Assembly (NCBI GenBank): GCA_964019055.1
Contig: OZ025206.1
Coordinates: 3,118,501-3,182,500 of the forward strand
Length of the DNA: 64,000 bases
Reading direction: 5' to 3'
Origin: Anthopleura xanthogrammica
Lineage: Eukaryota > Cnidaria > Anthozoa > Actiniaria > Actiniidae
A model generated the notes under the pieces. It was given only the letters and a program-made list of their open reading frames with translations, was not told the origin of the DNA and did no database searches. The first letter of the stretch is position 1; each line of letters begins with the position of its first letter. The translations under genes were made by a program, and so were the position numbers. Shown here piece by piece: positions 1 through 15,180 of this stretch.

Positions 1-436
<436 letters not shown>

Positions 437-440
437 TTAA

Positions 441-685
441 GGAATCAAGGTGGGGTAGAGGTAGTTCACTCGCCCCTCACCTCCAATTTCTCGGGTTCGA
501 TTCCCAGACTCAGCATCACATGTGAGTAGAGTTTCTTAGTTCTCTCCCTTGATTCGAGGGTTTTTCTCAAGGTTCTCTGGTTCTCCGCAAAACCTAACAT
601 GTTAAATTCTAATTCTATCCATGAGTTAGCCATGCCTGACTCTGATCACCGAAGAGGCTGTTTTAGGGTATCGATAAAAATTTGA
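441..685 (+). repeat. tRNA-derived SINE copy
   Basis: A box-A-like GTAGAGGTAGTTCACTC and a box B GGTTCGATTCC near the 5' end, followed by the family body (TCTCCCTTGATTCGAGGG, GGTTCTC) and tail (GAGTTAGCCATGCCTGA, GAGGCTGTTTTAGGGT). The same modules recur at 1200-1485, 6553-6850, 19118-19370, 21733-21905 and 39456-39765. Confidence 0.8.
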
Positions 686-1199
686 AGTTTCTTATTTTCT
701 TCTCTTTCTTTCTTATTTGGTTTTCTTTAGTCCTTTCTTTTACTTTTCTTTTTTTCTCCTTTCATTTTTCTGTTTTATTAATTTATTACCTCACACGAAC
801 CCTGGCATTTTATTCCCTGAATCATCATCAACGTTCATTCAATACTCTAAGACCAACATGTAGAAAAGATTTTTAGTCAAAGTGGTTCACTAGAATAACC
901 AACAGGGGGTCTCTTATCAGAGATCATGGATGCGAAAAAAGCCACCCAGGAGTCGCCAACTCTGTTGACTTGAAACAGCTAATTTTCTAAGCTTCCTTTT
1001 CAAGTTGGCATAAGTTTTATCTTATGATAAAATCAACTAACTTTCGAAATCTCAAAAACACAATTGAATAATTGCCAGCCTTTGGTAACTACGTATTTCA
1101 GTAGTCCTCTGACGTGGTTTAGTTTGCGTCACTTGTGTTTATTTTGTTTTCTGACTTTCTCATCGAGAATGAATTTCCTGAGCCGTTTTGAATCAATTT

Positions 1200-1485
1200 T
1201 ATCGATACCTAGAAAGGACCTCTGAGCTGATCTATAAGTCAGGGCACGGCTTACTCACAGATCGAACCCTGAAACAACCTCTGAGCTGATCTACGTCAGA
1301 GCATGGCTACCTCCATTGAAATATATGATTTTGTGGAGGGAGCCAGAAATACCGGAGAACCCGGAGAAAAACCTCTCGATCAATGGAGAAACCTAAGACT
1401 TCACTCACATGTGATACTGAGTCAGGAGTCGAACCTGAGACCCGAGAGGCGAGTACATTGATAAGTGCGTTGCCGTTAGACAAAG
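1200..1485 (-). repeat. tRNA-derived SINE copy
   Basis: Reverse-complement copy of the SINE at 441: the tail unit (CAACCTCTGAGCTGATCTA) occurs twice, then CCGGAGAAAAACC, then the box-B complement GGAGTCGAACC. A chance ORF on the minus strand lies inside it. Confidence 0.75.
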
Positions 1486-2490
1486 AAATCATACTCAATC
1501 GAATGATAAGTCTGACTAATGTGTTTTCGAAGGCTCCGTTTTCGTCTATCACCTAAAACGAATCAAAAGATTCTCGTCCACACAAATACGATAGGCCTCG
1601 GTCGTTCTCAAATGTCTCTATTCTAAAAAGCTTGCGTTTTCAGTGCATGCGTTTCCTATAATGTGGACGCAAAGCCAAAACCCATCGTAAAGTACTGATA
1701 AAGGAAAGTTTTCAAGGAAAAGACATTACAGTAAAAGGGCTTTATTTTCAGACATTTTTTCTCTACTACTATTGGAAGGATTTGATTGAAAAGTAAATAT
1801 GTAATATATAAACATAAAGCCCTGCATGGGATCATAGATTAGTCTCATCAAGCCCTAAGGGTAGGCAGATCTCTTAAAAGATTAATCGTAATGGTTTTCC
1901 TTTTCACAAACTTGTAACATTTCTGTCAGATTACTTTACTCGACATCTTAAGTACATACGGTAAAGAAAGGAATAATACTCGAGGGAAAGACCGTTGGTC
2001 TGAAATAGGAAAACAATACGAGAAAGAGTCTTATATACACGCGAATGATTTCCTGTTTTTCATTTCAAACCATGTTTGAGGGGGCCCTTTTTTAGGGGGC
2101 CTGAGAAAAGAAGAAAAGGGAAACGGTGTAGAATATAAACTAATTAAGTATACTTTTAATGGAGTTTTTTTAGATTGCTTTTTCGGCTTTCACCGTTTAA
2201 TTAGAAATTTTAGATATTCTGTAGTCCCTGTAGAAAAGCTACAGTTACTTACAGGTTTTTACATGAATGTTATGGAGCAATATTTGGTACGTTTCGATGT
2301 TTCGATGTTTTCGTTGCGTCGCGAATTTGTTTCTTGTTAAATTTTGTCATTTTTGAATTAAAAAAACCCTTGAAAAAGTGATGTCAATTTTTACAACAGC
2401 CCCTTTTCAAACTAAAATATTCTTTTCTTTTTTTCTTTTCCAGTTTTCTTTTCCTTTCTATCTTTTCTTTCTTTCTTTTCCTTCTTATTT

Positions 2491-2699
2491 CATCCATCCA
2501 TCCATCCATCCATCCATCCATCCATCCATCCATCCATCCATCCATCCATCCATCCATCCATCCATCCATCCATCCATCCATCCATCCATCCATCCATCCA
2601 TCCATCCATCCATCCATCCATCCATCCATCCATCCATCCATCCATCCATCCATCCATCCATCCATCCATCCATCCATCCATCCATCCATCCATCCATCC
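2491..2699. repeat. (CATC)n microsatellite, about 209 bp
   Basis: More than 50 nearly perfect CATC units. It is open in several frames on both strands because the unit has no stop codon. Confidence 0.99.
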
Positions 2700-3383
2700 T
2701 TTCTTATTTCTTTCCTTTTTGTGGTGATAATGCTATTGTCTTCCTCGATCGTTTATTATCAAAGAAAGACGAAAATCGTTTGAAAAGTAAAACTCCCAAC
2801 CAACAATAGCATACTTTCTCGAGAAAAATAATGAATAGATAAATAAAAACAAGCAACAACAAAAAAAAAAACACAACAAACTAAAAAGCAAAGCAGACAA
2901 AATATCTAACAGAAGGTTTAAAATTTCGTTACCTTTTACAACACTCGAGCATCGATTCATCACAATACTACTTCTAACAGATCTCTCGTCTTTCTCTAGC
3001 CCATTTACAGAGTCCCCTGATAAAGACACGTCTAAGTTCAACAGTTGCATGAGTTTTAAACTTGGCTCATCTTATTTCCAACTCTAGCTGAAGAAGAAGG
3101 CCTCTCATTAGGATAGGGATTTCGTTACTTCTCTGTCGTTGAAGACCAGATGCAACTACTGAATTTATTCCCACGAGCTCCGTAAACTTGAGTCACTGAA
3201 ACAATAAGAAAACAGCCATACATTTTGAAGTAATTTAAGTTAGATTGATTTGACTTGGCCCGTGGAACAAAGTCGCATAATTATTTACTAACAGTCAAAG
3301 AAAAACAAAAGAAAACAATGGAATTAGTGTCTACTATACTAACAGTATTGTACTTACTATAACGGAGAATAACTGTTCTTGTT

Positions 3384-3530
3384 AAGGTGCGGGCACAAGG
3401 TACAACATTGCGCGCAATATCGTTTTCCACTTCAGCAACTTAACATTGTGTACAACAAATTGCGTCGTGTGTCATCGCTCGCAACATCGATTGCCTGCAA
3501 TATTGCGCGCAATGTTGTACCGTGTGTGTC
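3384..3530. repeat. MITE of the AAGGTGCG family
   Basis: Starts AAGGTGCGGGCAC and is an imperfect palindrome: ACAACATTGCGCGCAATAT is mirrored by ATATTGCGCGCAATGTTGT-like sequence at 3498-3519. Relatives lie at about 36930-37115 (reverse orientation), 45170-45330, 46226-46468, 48464-48677 and 51122-51345. Confidence 0.7.
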
Positions 3531-5690
3531 TGTAGCTTTAGCAATATCCTACCTCAATTTTTGGGGTACTTTAAAGAAAGATCTGCGCTATGAACTCTGG
3601 TTACGCTATACACTTCTGGTTCCAAAATCCCTGTATTTGTTAGATTACTCAATGTAACTGGTAGTGCTACACTTATGCGCGTATCGTGCTACACAAATAA
3701 GTAATAAGATAGTCCGAGTTCGATAAAAACACGATGGGCTCAATTAAAAAGATACTCATCGATGATAGGGCGATGTACGCGCGAATGATGCGTGTAAATA
3801 AGAGTACAGCAACAACAGCTGTTGAGATTACGCACGGTCCCGATACGACGACGCTCGATGTTAAAGATACGATGGTATTATTATCAATAATGAAATCAAA
3901 ACCTTATTTGTTTTAAAATCAATAGGTTTAGGAACCCACTTCTAGAAACGATTGGGTCTGTGAGCCAGCATAATGAAAATAACTAAAAAGATATTTCCAG
4001 ATCAGGAGCCCATTAAATCAATATAATCTTTTTTTTCATTCATTAATTCACGCGGTAAGCTTTTAAGCTAGAAGCTTGTGGGGCCGTGTGTCCTCCATAC
4101 ACTTACTTACACTCCTTACTGCATTCGTATATTTTATTCAAATAACAGGCTCTCGATTCAAATGGTTTTTTTTTACTACTAGAAGGGTCTGGTAAACTTG
4201 ACCTATCTAAGAACACTTGAAAGCATTTGAAAAACTATATTTTTGTGCGCGCTTTCCGACAGACCCAGTAATGGAGATTCGCGCGCTTTTATGACGCGTT
4301 TACACTGGCGATTTTTGCAGCGATTAATTAATACGTCGGCGATTTTTTGAAAAAATAATAAATTTTGCCTTAATTAAGTTTCTAAAGAGACATTTGCCCA
4401 GGTAATCTTGGTTTCCTGAATAAAATTTGATAACTTAATTTTTTATTATTCTTGACTATCACCCAAATCGCCGCTAAAATCGCATCTAAAATCGCCAGTG
4501 TAACCGGGCCTATAGGGCCTTTAGTAATGGAGTCCTGATCTGGGAATGCGTGGCTCACTCTTTTTGGTTAGTCTTACTACAGTAAGACTGGGTCACTTGG
4601 GAATTGCATCGCTGCGCAGCTTGTGTTTCCCGCGCAAACTAGATGGATTAATAATAAGAATGATTTAATAGTACGCTTCGGTCCTTGACTGCCAGTGTCC
4701 CTCCCACTCTGTAGATCTCGAACTAACCGTCATCGACACCATGCAAGTGTTTCTCTTCCCACAACGATTACATTCAATAGCGGTTGTACTTATCTTGCCG
4801 GAACCGCTCAAATTATCCAATCCCATGAATTCACGTACTCGAGTGTGCATGTGACCAATCAAATAATCACATATCCGAATAGCCAATGTGCATGAGCTCG
4901 AAATTATAGCACAAAGCATGATGGGAAAGCGAGTCCTTATGCTTTTTTGCCTCCTCTAAAAATTCATCTGACAATTTTTCCTTCGACATTTTCTATGAAA
5001 ATAAAAGGATTTCAGCAGACCAAAATAACAGAGTAATTTTTTCTGTTAGTTCCTTTTGATTTCCCTGTTACATTTTTAAAGAACTCACTTTCCCAGAGTG
5101 CTTTGTGAGCTTTGATGCACATTGCCTATTGCCCTATTTCTCTATGACGTCACATAAAAACAACCTATTGCTTTAACGCTAAGGATCATGGTCACGTCAG
5201 AGGGGGCAAAATAGCAGCACAACAAATGAAACACAATAAAATTTGGTTTATGATATAGTGGAAAGTGAGAGCAGCAGATAAATATTACACTAAATATCCA
5301 GAACGAAAAAAAACAATTTGGCCTAAATTTCTATAATTATTCTTGCCCAAGCAAACAAGCTGATTTGAGTGTGAGATCATAGTATACTAGTGAAATAGGG
5401 GCAATTGTATGGTTCAGTAGTTAAGTTGCTTTACCACATACAGTAAAATTAGCTATTTATTTTCCACAAGTTATTTATTTTATTTTATTTGAAATTCAAT
5501 TTCAACAACCTGTAACCAAACGGCACAAAAGTAGTACTCACTACTGAAATTCCAACATACTAAAATAAGAAAAGAATATGAAATGTATTGGCTTGGAAAC
5601 CATTCATTCGTTGCTTTCTGTTGCATGAACCTGTAATAACGAAAAGGAAAATCCTATTAGAAAACTCAAATATCCATTGATGAAGACCTC
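3531..5690. other. Spacer without a recognised gene
   Basis: Apart from the MITE at 4298-4505 I see no exon-like sequence. Short ORFs (for example 3734-3916 and 4665-4919) have no recognisable domain, no splice partners and no paralogue in the window. Confidence 0.5.
4298..4505. repeat. MITE with TIR GTTTACACTGGCGATTTT
   Basis: The left end GTTTACACTGGCGATTTT is inverted at the right end as AAAATCGCCAGTGTAAC. The roughly 200-bp interior is AT-rich and non-coding. Confidence 0.75.
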
Positions 5691-5699
5691 TTTGGCTTG

Positions 5700-5856
5700 G
5701 GGTTAATGATTTCCCATTTCAGACCACATGTCATTCTCTTGAGGATAAGATTCTTTGTTTGAGTTGTATCCATATTCATGTGTCTTCTCATGCGCAACCG
5801 TTAAATAAAGAAAACATACTCTAGGGAATGATACATGCTCTGAAATGGGACAACAC
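5700..5856. repeat. MITE, TTTCCCATTTCAGACCACATG family
   Basis: Ends are inverted: TTTCCCATTTCAGACCACATG at the left and CATGCTCTGAAATGGGA at the right. Related copies lie at 50635-50775, 59580-59670 (partial) and 61155-61300. Confidence 0.65.
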
Positions 5857-5877
5857 TACACCCACGTCTATTGGTTA

Positions 5878-6176
5878 TTAGAAAAAACCTACTAATGGTC
5901 TATCACCAATCGAGCCCTGTGATTGGCTGAGCTACTAGGGGTCTATTAGTGATAGACCTCTAGTAGCGAAAAGCGCCGGTTTTGAAAACCCAAAAAAAAA
6001 TATTTAAAGCAAAATCCAAAACTTTTTGCATCCTTTTATTGGACCGATTAGTAGGTTTTTACTAAAACAATTAGACCTCTCGCCCTCATGGCCTACGAGT
6101 CAATAGCCCATGAGGCCTTCGGCCTCATGGGCTATTGACTCGTAGACCATTCGGACTCGAGGACTAATTGTTAAAT
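5878..6176. repeat. 299-bp composite inverted-repeat element, copy 1
   Basis: Nearly identical to 34295-34594. It holds two inverted repeats: an outer pair AAAAACCTACTAATGGTC / GATTAGTAGGTTTTT, and a 50-bp hairpin in the right half centred on GGCCTTCGGCC. No coding potential. Confidence 0.9.
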
Positions 6177-6552
6177 ATTACTCTTTTGGTATGTCATTTT
6201 TATTTTATCATATATGTTAAGTTATACAATTTCTCTATTCATTCATCATTATTTGTTTAACAGGCTACTCAAGCCACATGAAAAGGTGCAAATTCTTTAT
6301 CATTCGGCATATTGAAAATGGCTTTCTCAGTTCTGAACCAATCAATAGCTAGGACAATCACAATACTTGATTGCGGAACCCATTTTAGTGTCAGCACATT
6401 CTAGTCCTTTCGCGGAAATCCGCTCCAGTCCAGAGACATGAGAATAAACCCTCCTACCCGAGCTAACTATGCCGAGCGTTTTTTTTTTTTATTTAAATTG
6501 TTCCTATCCACCCGGGTCAATTATTGGTTTGGTTGTCAGCGCATGCTCAAGA

Positions 6553-6850
6553 AGTTCAGGGTGGCATAGTGCGTAAGTTCTCGCCTCTCACCGCTATGGT
6601 CCTGGGTTCGATCCCCGGACTCGGCACCTTAAGTGAGTTGAGTTTGTTGGTTCTCTCCCTTGCTTCGAGGGTTTTTCTCCGGGTTCTCCGGTTTTCCTCC
6701 CTCCGTAAAAACCAACCCTAATTCGATCTGAGCTGTGCTCCGTGGTCAGACATGAGTCGTATGGCGGCTGCCGAAGGCGCCTTCGTATGCCTTCGACTCG
6801 ACCACGTTGAGCTGCGTCCTTCGCAATTCAGCTCTTCAGCTGCAAGTAAG
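6553..6850 (+). repeat. tRNA-derived SINE, best-preserved copy
   Basis: GGCATAGTGCGTAAGTTCTC (box A region) and GGTTCGATCCC (box B) at tRNA-like spacing, then ACTCGGCACC, TCTCCCTTGCTTCGAGGG and GGTTTTCCTCC. A divergent tail follows. It ends just before the polyadenylation signal of the CAP-like gene. Confidence 0.8.
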
Positions 6851-6868
6851 GATGATTAGCCCCTCCAA

Positions 6869-6874
6869 TTTATT
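6869..6874 (-). terminator. Candidate polyadenylation signal of the CAP-like gene
   Basis: AATAAA on the minus strand about 300 nt downstream of the TAG stop at 7179-7177. It falls beside the end of a SINE copy, so use in vivo is an inference. Confidence 0.4.
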
Positions 6875-7176
6875 TATATCGGGTTTTGTCTCGGTACCCA
6901 GGGACAATGTGTTTACATATATTGAAGAAAAGTTGTCCCGGGTACCAGCTAGGGTCACCGTGCACTTTTCGCAAAGAGGGTAACCCTACCAGCAGGGTAA
7001 CCCTTCTAGCCGAGGCATGTGAAAATATCTCATGTAAACACTCGACCTTGATTTTAAAAAAAGTCAGGAAAGCGTTGCTAGGGTGACCCTGGGAGGAGGT
7101 CGACCCTGGTACAAGAGACAATTTTTCCCCCTGTAAACGGTCTTTTATACCTAGAATGTTTACCTCAGCAGACGAT

Positions 7177-10100
7177 CTACTTTCCCCAGGTCAGAGCGGC
7201 ACTGTGATGTTTCTTTGTGTACGCTTCTAATTCCTTCAATGCGCCAATAAATGCCTTCACCCATTCAGCATGCTTGGCATCCCTGGAAACCATCACAAAA
7301 CAACACAAGTTCTTATAACAGCATTGCTAGGATTCTTAATATTCTGCGAATTTGGTAGTTTTTTCCCACTGCCGCCAGTCAGTAGGTATCGACTGATTAA
7401 TTTGGATTGACGGCAGCGAAAAGTTATCAATTTCACAACAAACCGTTGAAATTTCTGAGTTCGCAGAATATTGAGAAAAACAGTTAACGGGCTTGGAAAA
7501 CCGATCACTAAACTATTTATTTGCTTGCTTGTTTGTTTGTTTGTTTGTTTGTTTGTTTGCTTGTTTGCATGCCTGTCTTAATTTGCATGTCGTCGTCATT
7601 GTTATTGTTGTTGTTATTGCTTCGTTGTTTTGTTGTTGTTGTTGTCTTTCCCAGAATTATTTTTTGTATATCGAAAAATTTCTAATAAATGATTCTTATC
7701 CCTGTTCTGTCATGGAGGAGTGGTCCTGCTGCAAGTATCTTACCCAACCAAAACTGTTTATATATATCGAGTAGCGCGTACTATTCAATGTTATAATGCG
7801 GTAAATGACAGTCTTACTTGTCTTTAGAATCCTTCAGGACTCGGTTGGTGTAGAACTCGGCTGCATTTATCTTTTCCTTGACGAAGGTATCGGGTTTCGT
7901 AGGCTAAATGAAGAAAATACGCGGGAAAAACTCAAAATAAATTCCTTCTTTATATCCCTCATGTAATGCTGGCTTGTTTGGAACAAAAATGGAGGGAGTA
8001 GTGGTCATACACTCATCTCTTTCCTCTGGGGTCTCGGGTTCGATTCCTAGACTCAGTATTCCAAATTGGAATAAATTAAAACGATGCGCGCGCTTCATAT
8101 ATACTTCTAGACATGAGAAATAGAGGCAAATCTACTCACAGCAACGACCCATCCAAGAGCTCCAATACCCTCACTGACGCTAGACAAGTGATTGAAATGG
8201 TCACTACCACGGTTTTTGTTGCGAATTTCCTGTAAAAAAATATATGCGTATTAAATTTAGTCTTAAATTGTCATGCGTCGGCCATCTTGGATTCTGAGTT
8301 TCAAGATGGCCGCCTTGTAAGAAGACTGAATTCAGTCCAAATGAGTATCTTTCGTATCAAAAGACTTGAAGAGAATGAACGAGTTACATTGTCATAGTTG
8401 TAAATGTTGTTGTTGTTATTCATCGTCGTCGTTTCTGCTCGGCTGCTGTGTATTTTCGTTTAAAAAAAGAATTTCCACGAGCCTTGCGGGAAATAAAAAC
8501 CATGGCAACGGTAACTAAGGGGTTTCGAAACTAAATAAAAGTCATACCTCAACAGCAGTCATCTTGTCCGATGTTTCTTTTAACATTTTAGTCAACTCAT
8601 CCTGTGATCAGTAAAAGGTAGATCATGAATTTGATATTGTAAATGACAGGAATAAAACTATACCGTAAAATCTCGGTTATAAAGTACCACGCCACTTCAA
8701 TTCTAAGTCCCTGAAGGTTCTGTTGCATGTTGCATACCAAGCTTGAAATGTATTGTCGATTATATGCAAATAATGTCAGTACAGAAGAACATTTGCCAGA
8801 AAAACGTGCAGACAATGTTTTTTGAAAATTACACTGATCTTGTTGTGACCTTTCACTGATTGCATTCACATCATCCAGAATGCATTTTGGGCTTGGTATC
8901 CAACATGCAACAAAACCTTCACCAACCTTTTTTCATTAGCTGTATAAAGACCCCTTTGAAATCGGATGCAAGACTATCAGGAAAGTTCAAAGGAATAAAA
9001 CTTTTCTTGGTAGAATTTGTGTATTTTTCGGCTGTTAATCTCGCATCCAAAATAATTTTGAAAGAGTTCTCAAGACCTTTTCGGCCAATTCCCTTGAAGT
9101 CCTTGAAGGACCACCAAACAATGATGTGTTCTATAGAGGTTTTCATACATTTCCTGTATTTTATCCACATACTAGATATGATTTCAACTATAATTTTATC
9201 ACGGTCCAACCTCGACTCAGAGCCATATATATAGTTCCGTGAATATTTTGGGTTGCCTGTGGTATTACCTGGGAAGGTTTTGCTCGACCGGCTGCTGTCA
9301 CAAGGAAGGCCTTCTCAGCGTCTAACGCCTGCTTCACAATGTCACTCTAAAAATGATTAATTAATATCTTCATTCAAGGGAAGAGTACAATTTACATAAA
9401 GAGTTCTGGCTACTTTTGGCGACTGTCACGCAATTTTCAACCCATGAAAAATTAATAAATACTTTTGTCGTTAAAACACCAAGACTAGAAAGTTTGGCTT
9501 AGCTAGGAATCGATAACTGAGGGTACTGTTATACCCAATAAAGAATATTATTAATATAATAGCGTATGAAATATAAATCACCGAGAAAAATTATTTTCAC
9601 TGAGAAGAAAGTAAGCCATTGGTTCATAGTTGAACATCTGTGTCGATCGAAGCTCTTAATTCCTGATGAGTTTTGAGACGATTTATTTGCATAGCGAAAA
9701 ACATTTCTTTGACAACGATTTATACGGACCAAGCATTCAATTAATTTGGATCCGGAAATAGTGTTACTGCAATTTGACCTAAAATAAAAATATAAAAGCG
9801 CCTTTATAGGAAATTTTTTTGACTTTATTCTTTATATGAGTTTGAATTCTAGATTGTTCTCGCTGAGATGAGCAAAGTTTCTAAACAACACATACACACC
9901 CAAAAAAGCTCATACATTTTTAAAACATCTTAAAAGCGTTCTTGATTCCAGCTAGTTTAACTCAAGAATTCGCGAAGATAACTTCATATTTATAAGGAAA
10001 AAATATTCCACAAACTTTAAAGAGAGATTTTGGTCTTTGAATTTATGCATCGCGTTTCGCTTCATTTCGTGGGAATTTCTTAAAGCTAGTAATTCATAAT

Positions 10101-10405
10101 AATATTACCTGAGCCTTCACTTCGCCACCTATTTGGTCTGAAAGCTTTTTATAGACTGCAAACTGTCCTTTCAAAACCTAAAATCATTATAAAAACGCAG
10201 CAAAACAGTTTAATTAGGAACAGAGTAAAAATACGAGGTCTAGATGACACTAACTGGGAATAATTCTTACCTCATCAAAACCTTGAACGCTTGCTTTAAA
10301 AATTAAAAAATAAATGTTTCAAAATTAATACTGGTTTTTCGCAAGAGCTTGATAATTTTTAAAGCGAGATTTTTTCCTGAAAACGAAAGATTTACCTGAA
10401 GTCAT
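7177..10405 (-). CDS. CAP N-terminal (helical folded) domain-only protein, 171 aa
   Basis: Eight coding exons on the minus strand: 10405-10396, 10293-10271, 10177-10109, 9346-9269, 8601-8548, 8229-8140, 7903-7818, 7282-7177. All introns are GT..AG and the phases join to 172 codons including a TAG stop. The product begins [17 protein letters not shown] and carries family signatures such as [13 protein letters not shown] (here QIGGEVKAQ), [24 protein letters not shown] and [15 protein letters not shown]. These belong to the helical folded domain of cyclase-associated protein (CAP/Srv2), which in full-length CAP binds cofilin-actin and speeds filament turnover. The usual N-terminal oligomerisation helix, proline-rich and WH2 linker and C-terminal CARP beta-helix are absent: the frame stops right after AALTWGK, where the linker would start. 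An AATAAA (minus strand) at 6874-6869 lies about 300 nt past the stop. A possible acceptor just upstream of the ATG leaves room for an earlier 5' exon. Domain identity is firm; domain-only status is less so. Confidence 0.85.
7325..7480. repeat. Short inverted-repeat element
   Basis: TTCTTAATATTCTGCGAA at the left is mirrored by TTCGCAGAATATTGAGAA at the right. A central inverted pair (TGCCGCCAGTC / GACGGCAGC) surrounds a short loop. It lies in the last intron of the CAP-like gene. Confidence 0.65.
7521..7560. repeat. (TTTG/CTTG)n microsatellite
   Basis: About ten tetranucleotide units within the last intron of the CAP-like gene. Confidence 0.9.
7985..8066 (+). repeat. SINE head fragment
   Basis: GGAGTAGTGGTCATACACTC followed by GGGTTCGATTCC and GACTCAG matches only the tRNA-like head of the SINE family. 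It lies in an intron of the CAP-like gene. Confidence 0.55.
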
Positions 10406-10841
10406 TATCAAGTTGAATAAAGTCTGTGGAAGTTGTTAGTTCGCCAGTCAGTTTATGCTTTATATTTCGACAAGTCTCTGAGCTTGATCGACTTCCAACT
10501 GTTTTGGTGTGACGTAGCGTAAAACTACTTAACTTTGCATAGCATTGTTCGAAGGATTCCAGCATTGATTTTATGCGTGGTTTGTTTTGCTATTTTGGGA
10601 GCAATGGATTATGCGAGACTTGGACAGGAAAACGTTGGAAACTACTGATAAGAAAAGAAAATGGTAGAAAAAATTAAAAAGAAACAATAACGTGATACAT
10701 TCGACTTCAGTTTTTCCTACATGTTTCACATATTGATTTATCTGCAGATATTATAGGAAAACAGGAAACAAGCGAAGAAAAGGGTTTTGTAAATAACCAT
10801 GGGCTATCACCGCTGAGCACCCCATACTATACAAGGTGGTA

Positions 10842-10867
10842 CCCCCCACCCCCCCCCCCCCCCCCCA
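10842..10867. repeat. Poly-C tract
   Basis: A near-continuous run of C preceded by GGTAC, like the tracts at 16732-16762 and 49002-49013. Confidence 0.95.
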
Positions 10868-10989
10868 CTTTTAGGTTCCACTTGAGTTTGGATCATTTTT
10901 ATTTCTTGAGTTTGTAAGAGTACAGACCAAAGGAAAAAGAAAGGAAAAACAACTAATTAAGAGATGTAGCCTTCACGATAAAAAAAAGT

Positions 10990-11146
10990 GATTCGCCTCT
11001 TTCCATACATCGAATCACTGGTTACTCACAAAACATTCAAGCGAGGCTGCAAGGTAGTTTCAAAGGGATATTCAAATTTGAACCTTTCAGCCTTGGTAGA
11101 ATGCTTTATTTTGACTAATGAACCGATGTATGGAAAGCGGTGAATC
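10990..11146. repeat. MITE with 23-bp TIR between CAP-like and SEC61B
   Basis: The left GATTCGCCTCTTTCCATACA and the right end (complement GATTCACCGCTTTCCATACA) match at 21 of 23 positions. A second copy lacking a clear left TIR is at about 36500-36640. It sits in the divergent promoter region, 180 bp before the SEC61B ATG. Confidence 0.8.
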
Positions 11147-11326
11147 GAAAAAGGGAACAACAACAAAAAATTCAAAATTCCGCAAAAATTATTTTGATTT
11201 GTTGGGTTTCCTGTGGTTGGAAGGACGAAAAAAACTAGTAAAGATTCTTCGCATGGCATGTTGGGTAGCAAAGTGACGTCACACGGTCTTTTCCTCTTTG
11301 TGAATCTAAAGAACACGTCAGTGAAA

Positions 11327-14535
<3,209 letters not shown>

Positions 14536-14670
14536 ACAGCCAGCAATTACCATATAATATTCTGTAATTATAACAGTCATCATTACATGCCGTCAGGGAA
14601 TTTAGCATCCAGTATTCTACTCTTCAGTTCTGTAGCACTCGCTCATGTTACCATCATCATTGAACAACAA

Positions 14671-14676
14671 AATAAA
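14671..14676 (+). terminator. SEC61B polyadenylation signal
   Basis: AATAAA 135 nt after the SEC61B stop codon, in a normal position for a 3' end. Confidence 0.6.
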
Positions 14677-14908
14677 ACAAATTATCAACCATTTTTTTCT
14701 GTCTGTAAATCATGTAGTTGACTGTTATAGTTTTTCTTTTATCTTCAATTTAAATGTTTGAAATATTTTAAAAATGTGAATTAAATTTCCATCGTTATAA
14801 TAATATTGTTGGTTGATGTGTTTTCCTTATCAAAGAAGGCATAAAAGTTTTGGTATAGCCCAAAACCGCAAACATGAATTAGATGTGTATGTCAGGGTGG
14901 ATTCAGCC

Positions 14909-15180
14909 ACAGGGAGCCCACAGGCACTGGTAGAATCAGTGATTAGAATAAAATCTATCGTGCGTAAATGCACGTGCTAGCTTTCGCACGAGCTTTTCAA
15001 GTCTGAATAAATTATCAGCTGCTAACGTTGCTAGCATAGAATATAATGACAGTCATATTCTACGTTAGCAGCTGATAATTTATTCAGACTTGAAGCTCGT
15101 GCGGGAGCAAGCACTTGCATTTACGCATGATAGATTTTATTCTAATCACTGATTCTACCAGTGCCTGTGGGCTCCCTGTG
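14909..15180. repeat. hAT-type MITE with 8-bp target duplication
   Basis: A nearly complete palindrome with arms of about 125 bp, ends ACAGGGAGCCCACAGGCACT / AGTGCCTGTGGGCTCCCTGT. It is flanked by ATTCAGCC at 14901-14908 and again at 15181-15188. Eight-base duplications and CAGGG-type ends fit the hAT superfamily. No coding sequence, so mobilisation would need a transposase in trans. Confidence 0.88.

Noticed and set aside
2378..2809. Open frames on both strands with repeated HPSI or MDGW units
   Set aside because: They are translations of the CATC microsatellite, which lacks stop codons; no splice signals or flanking domain.
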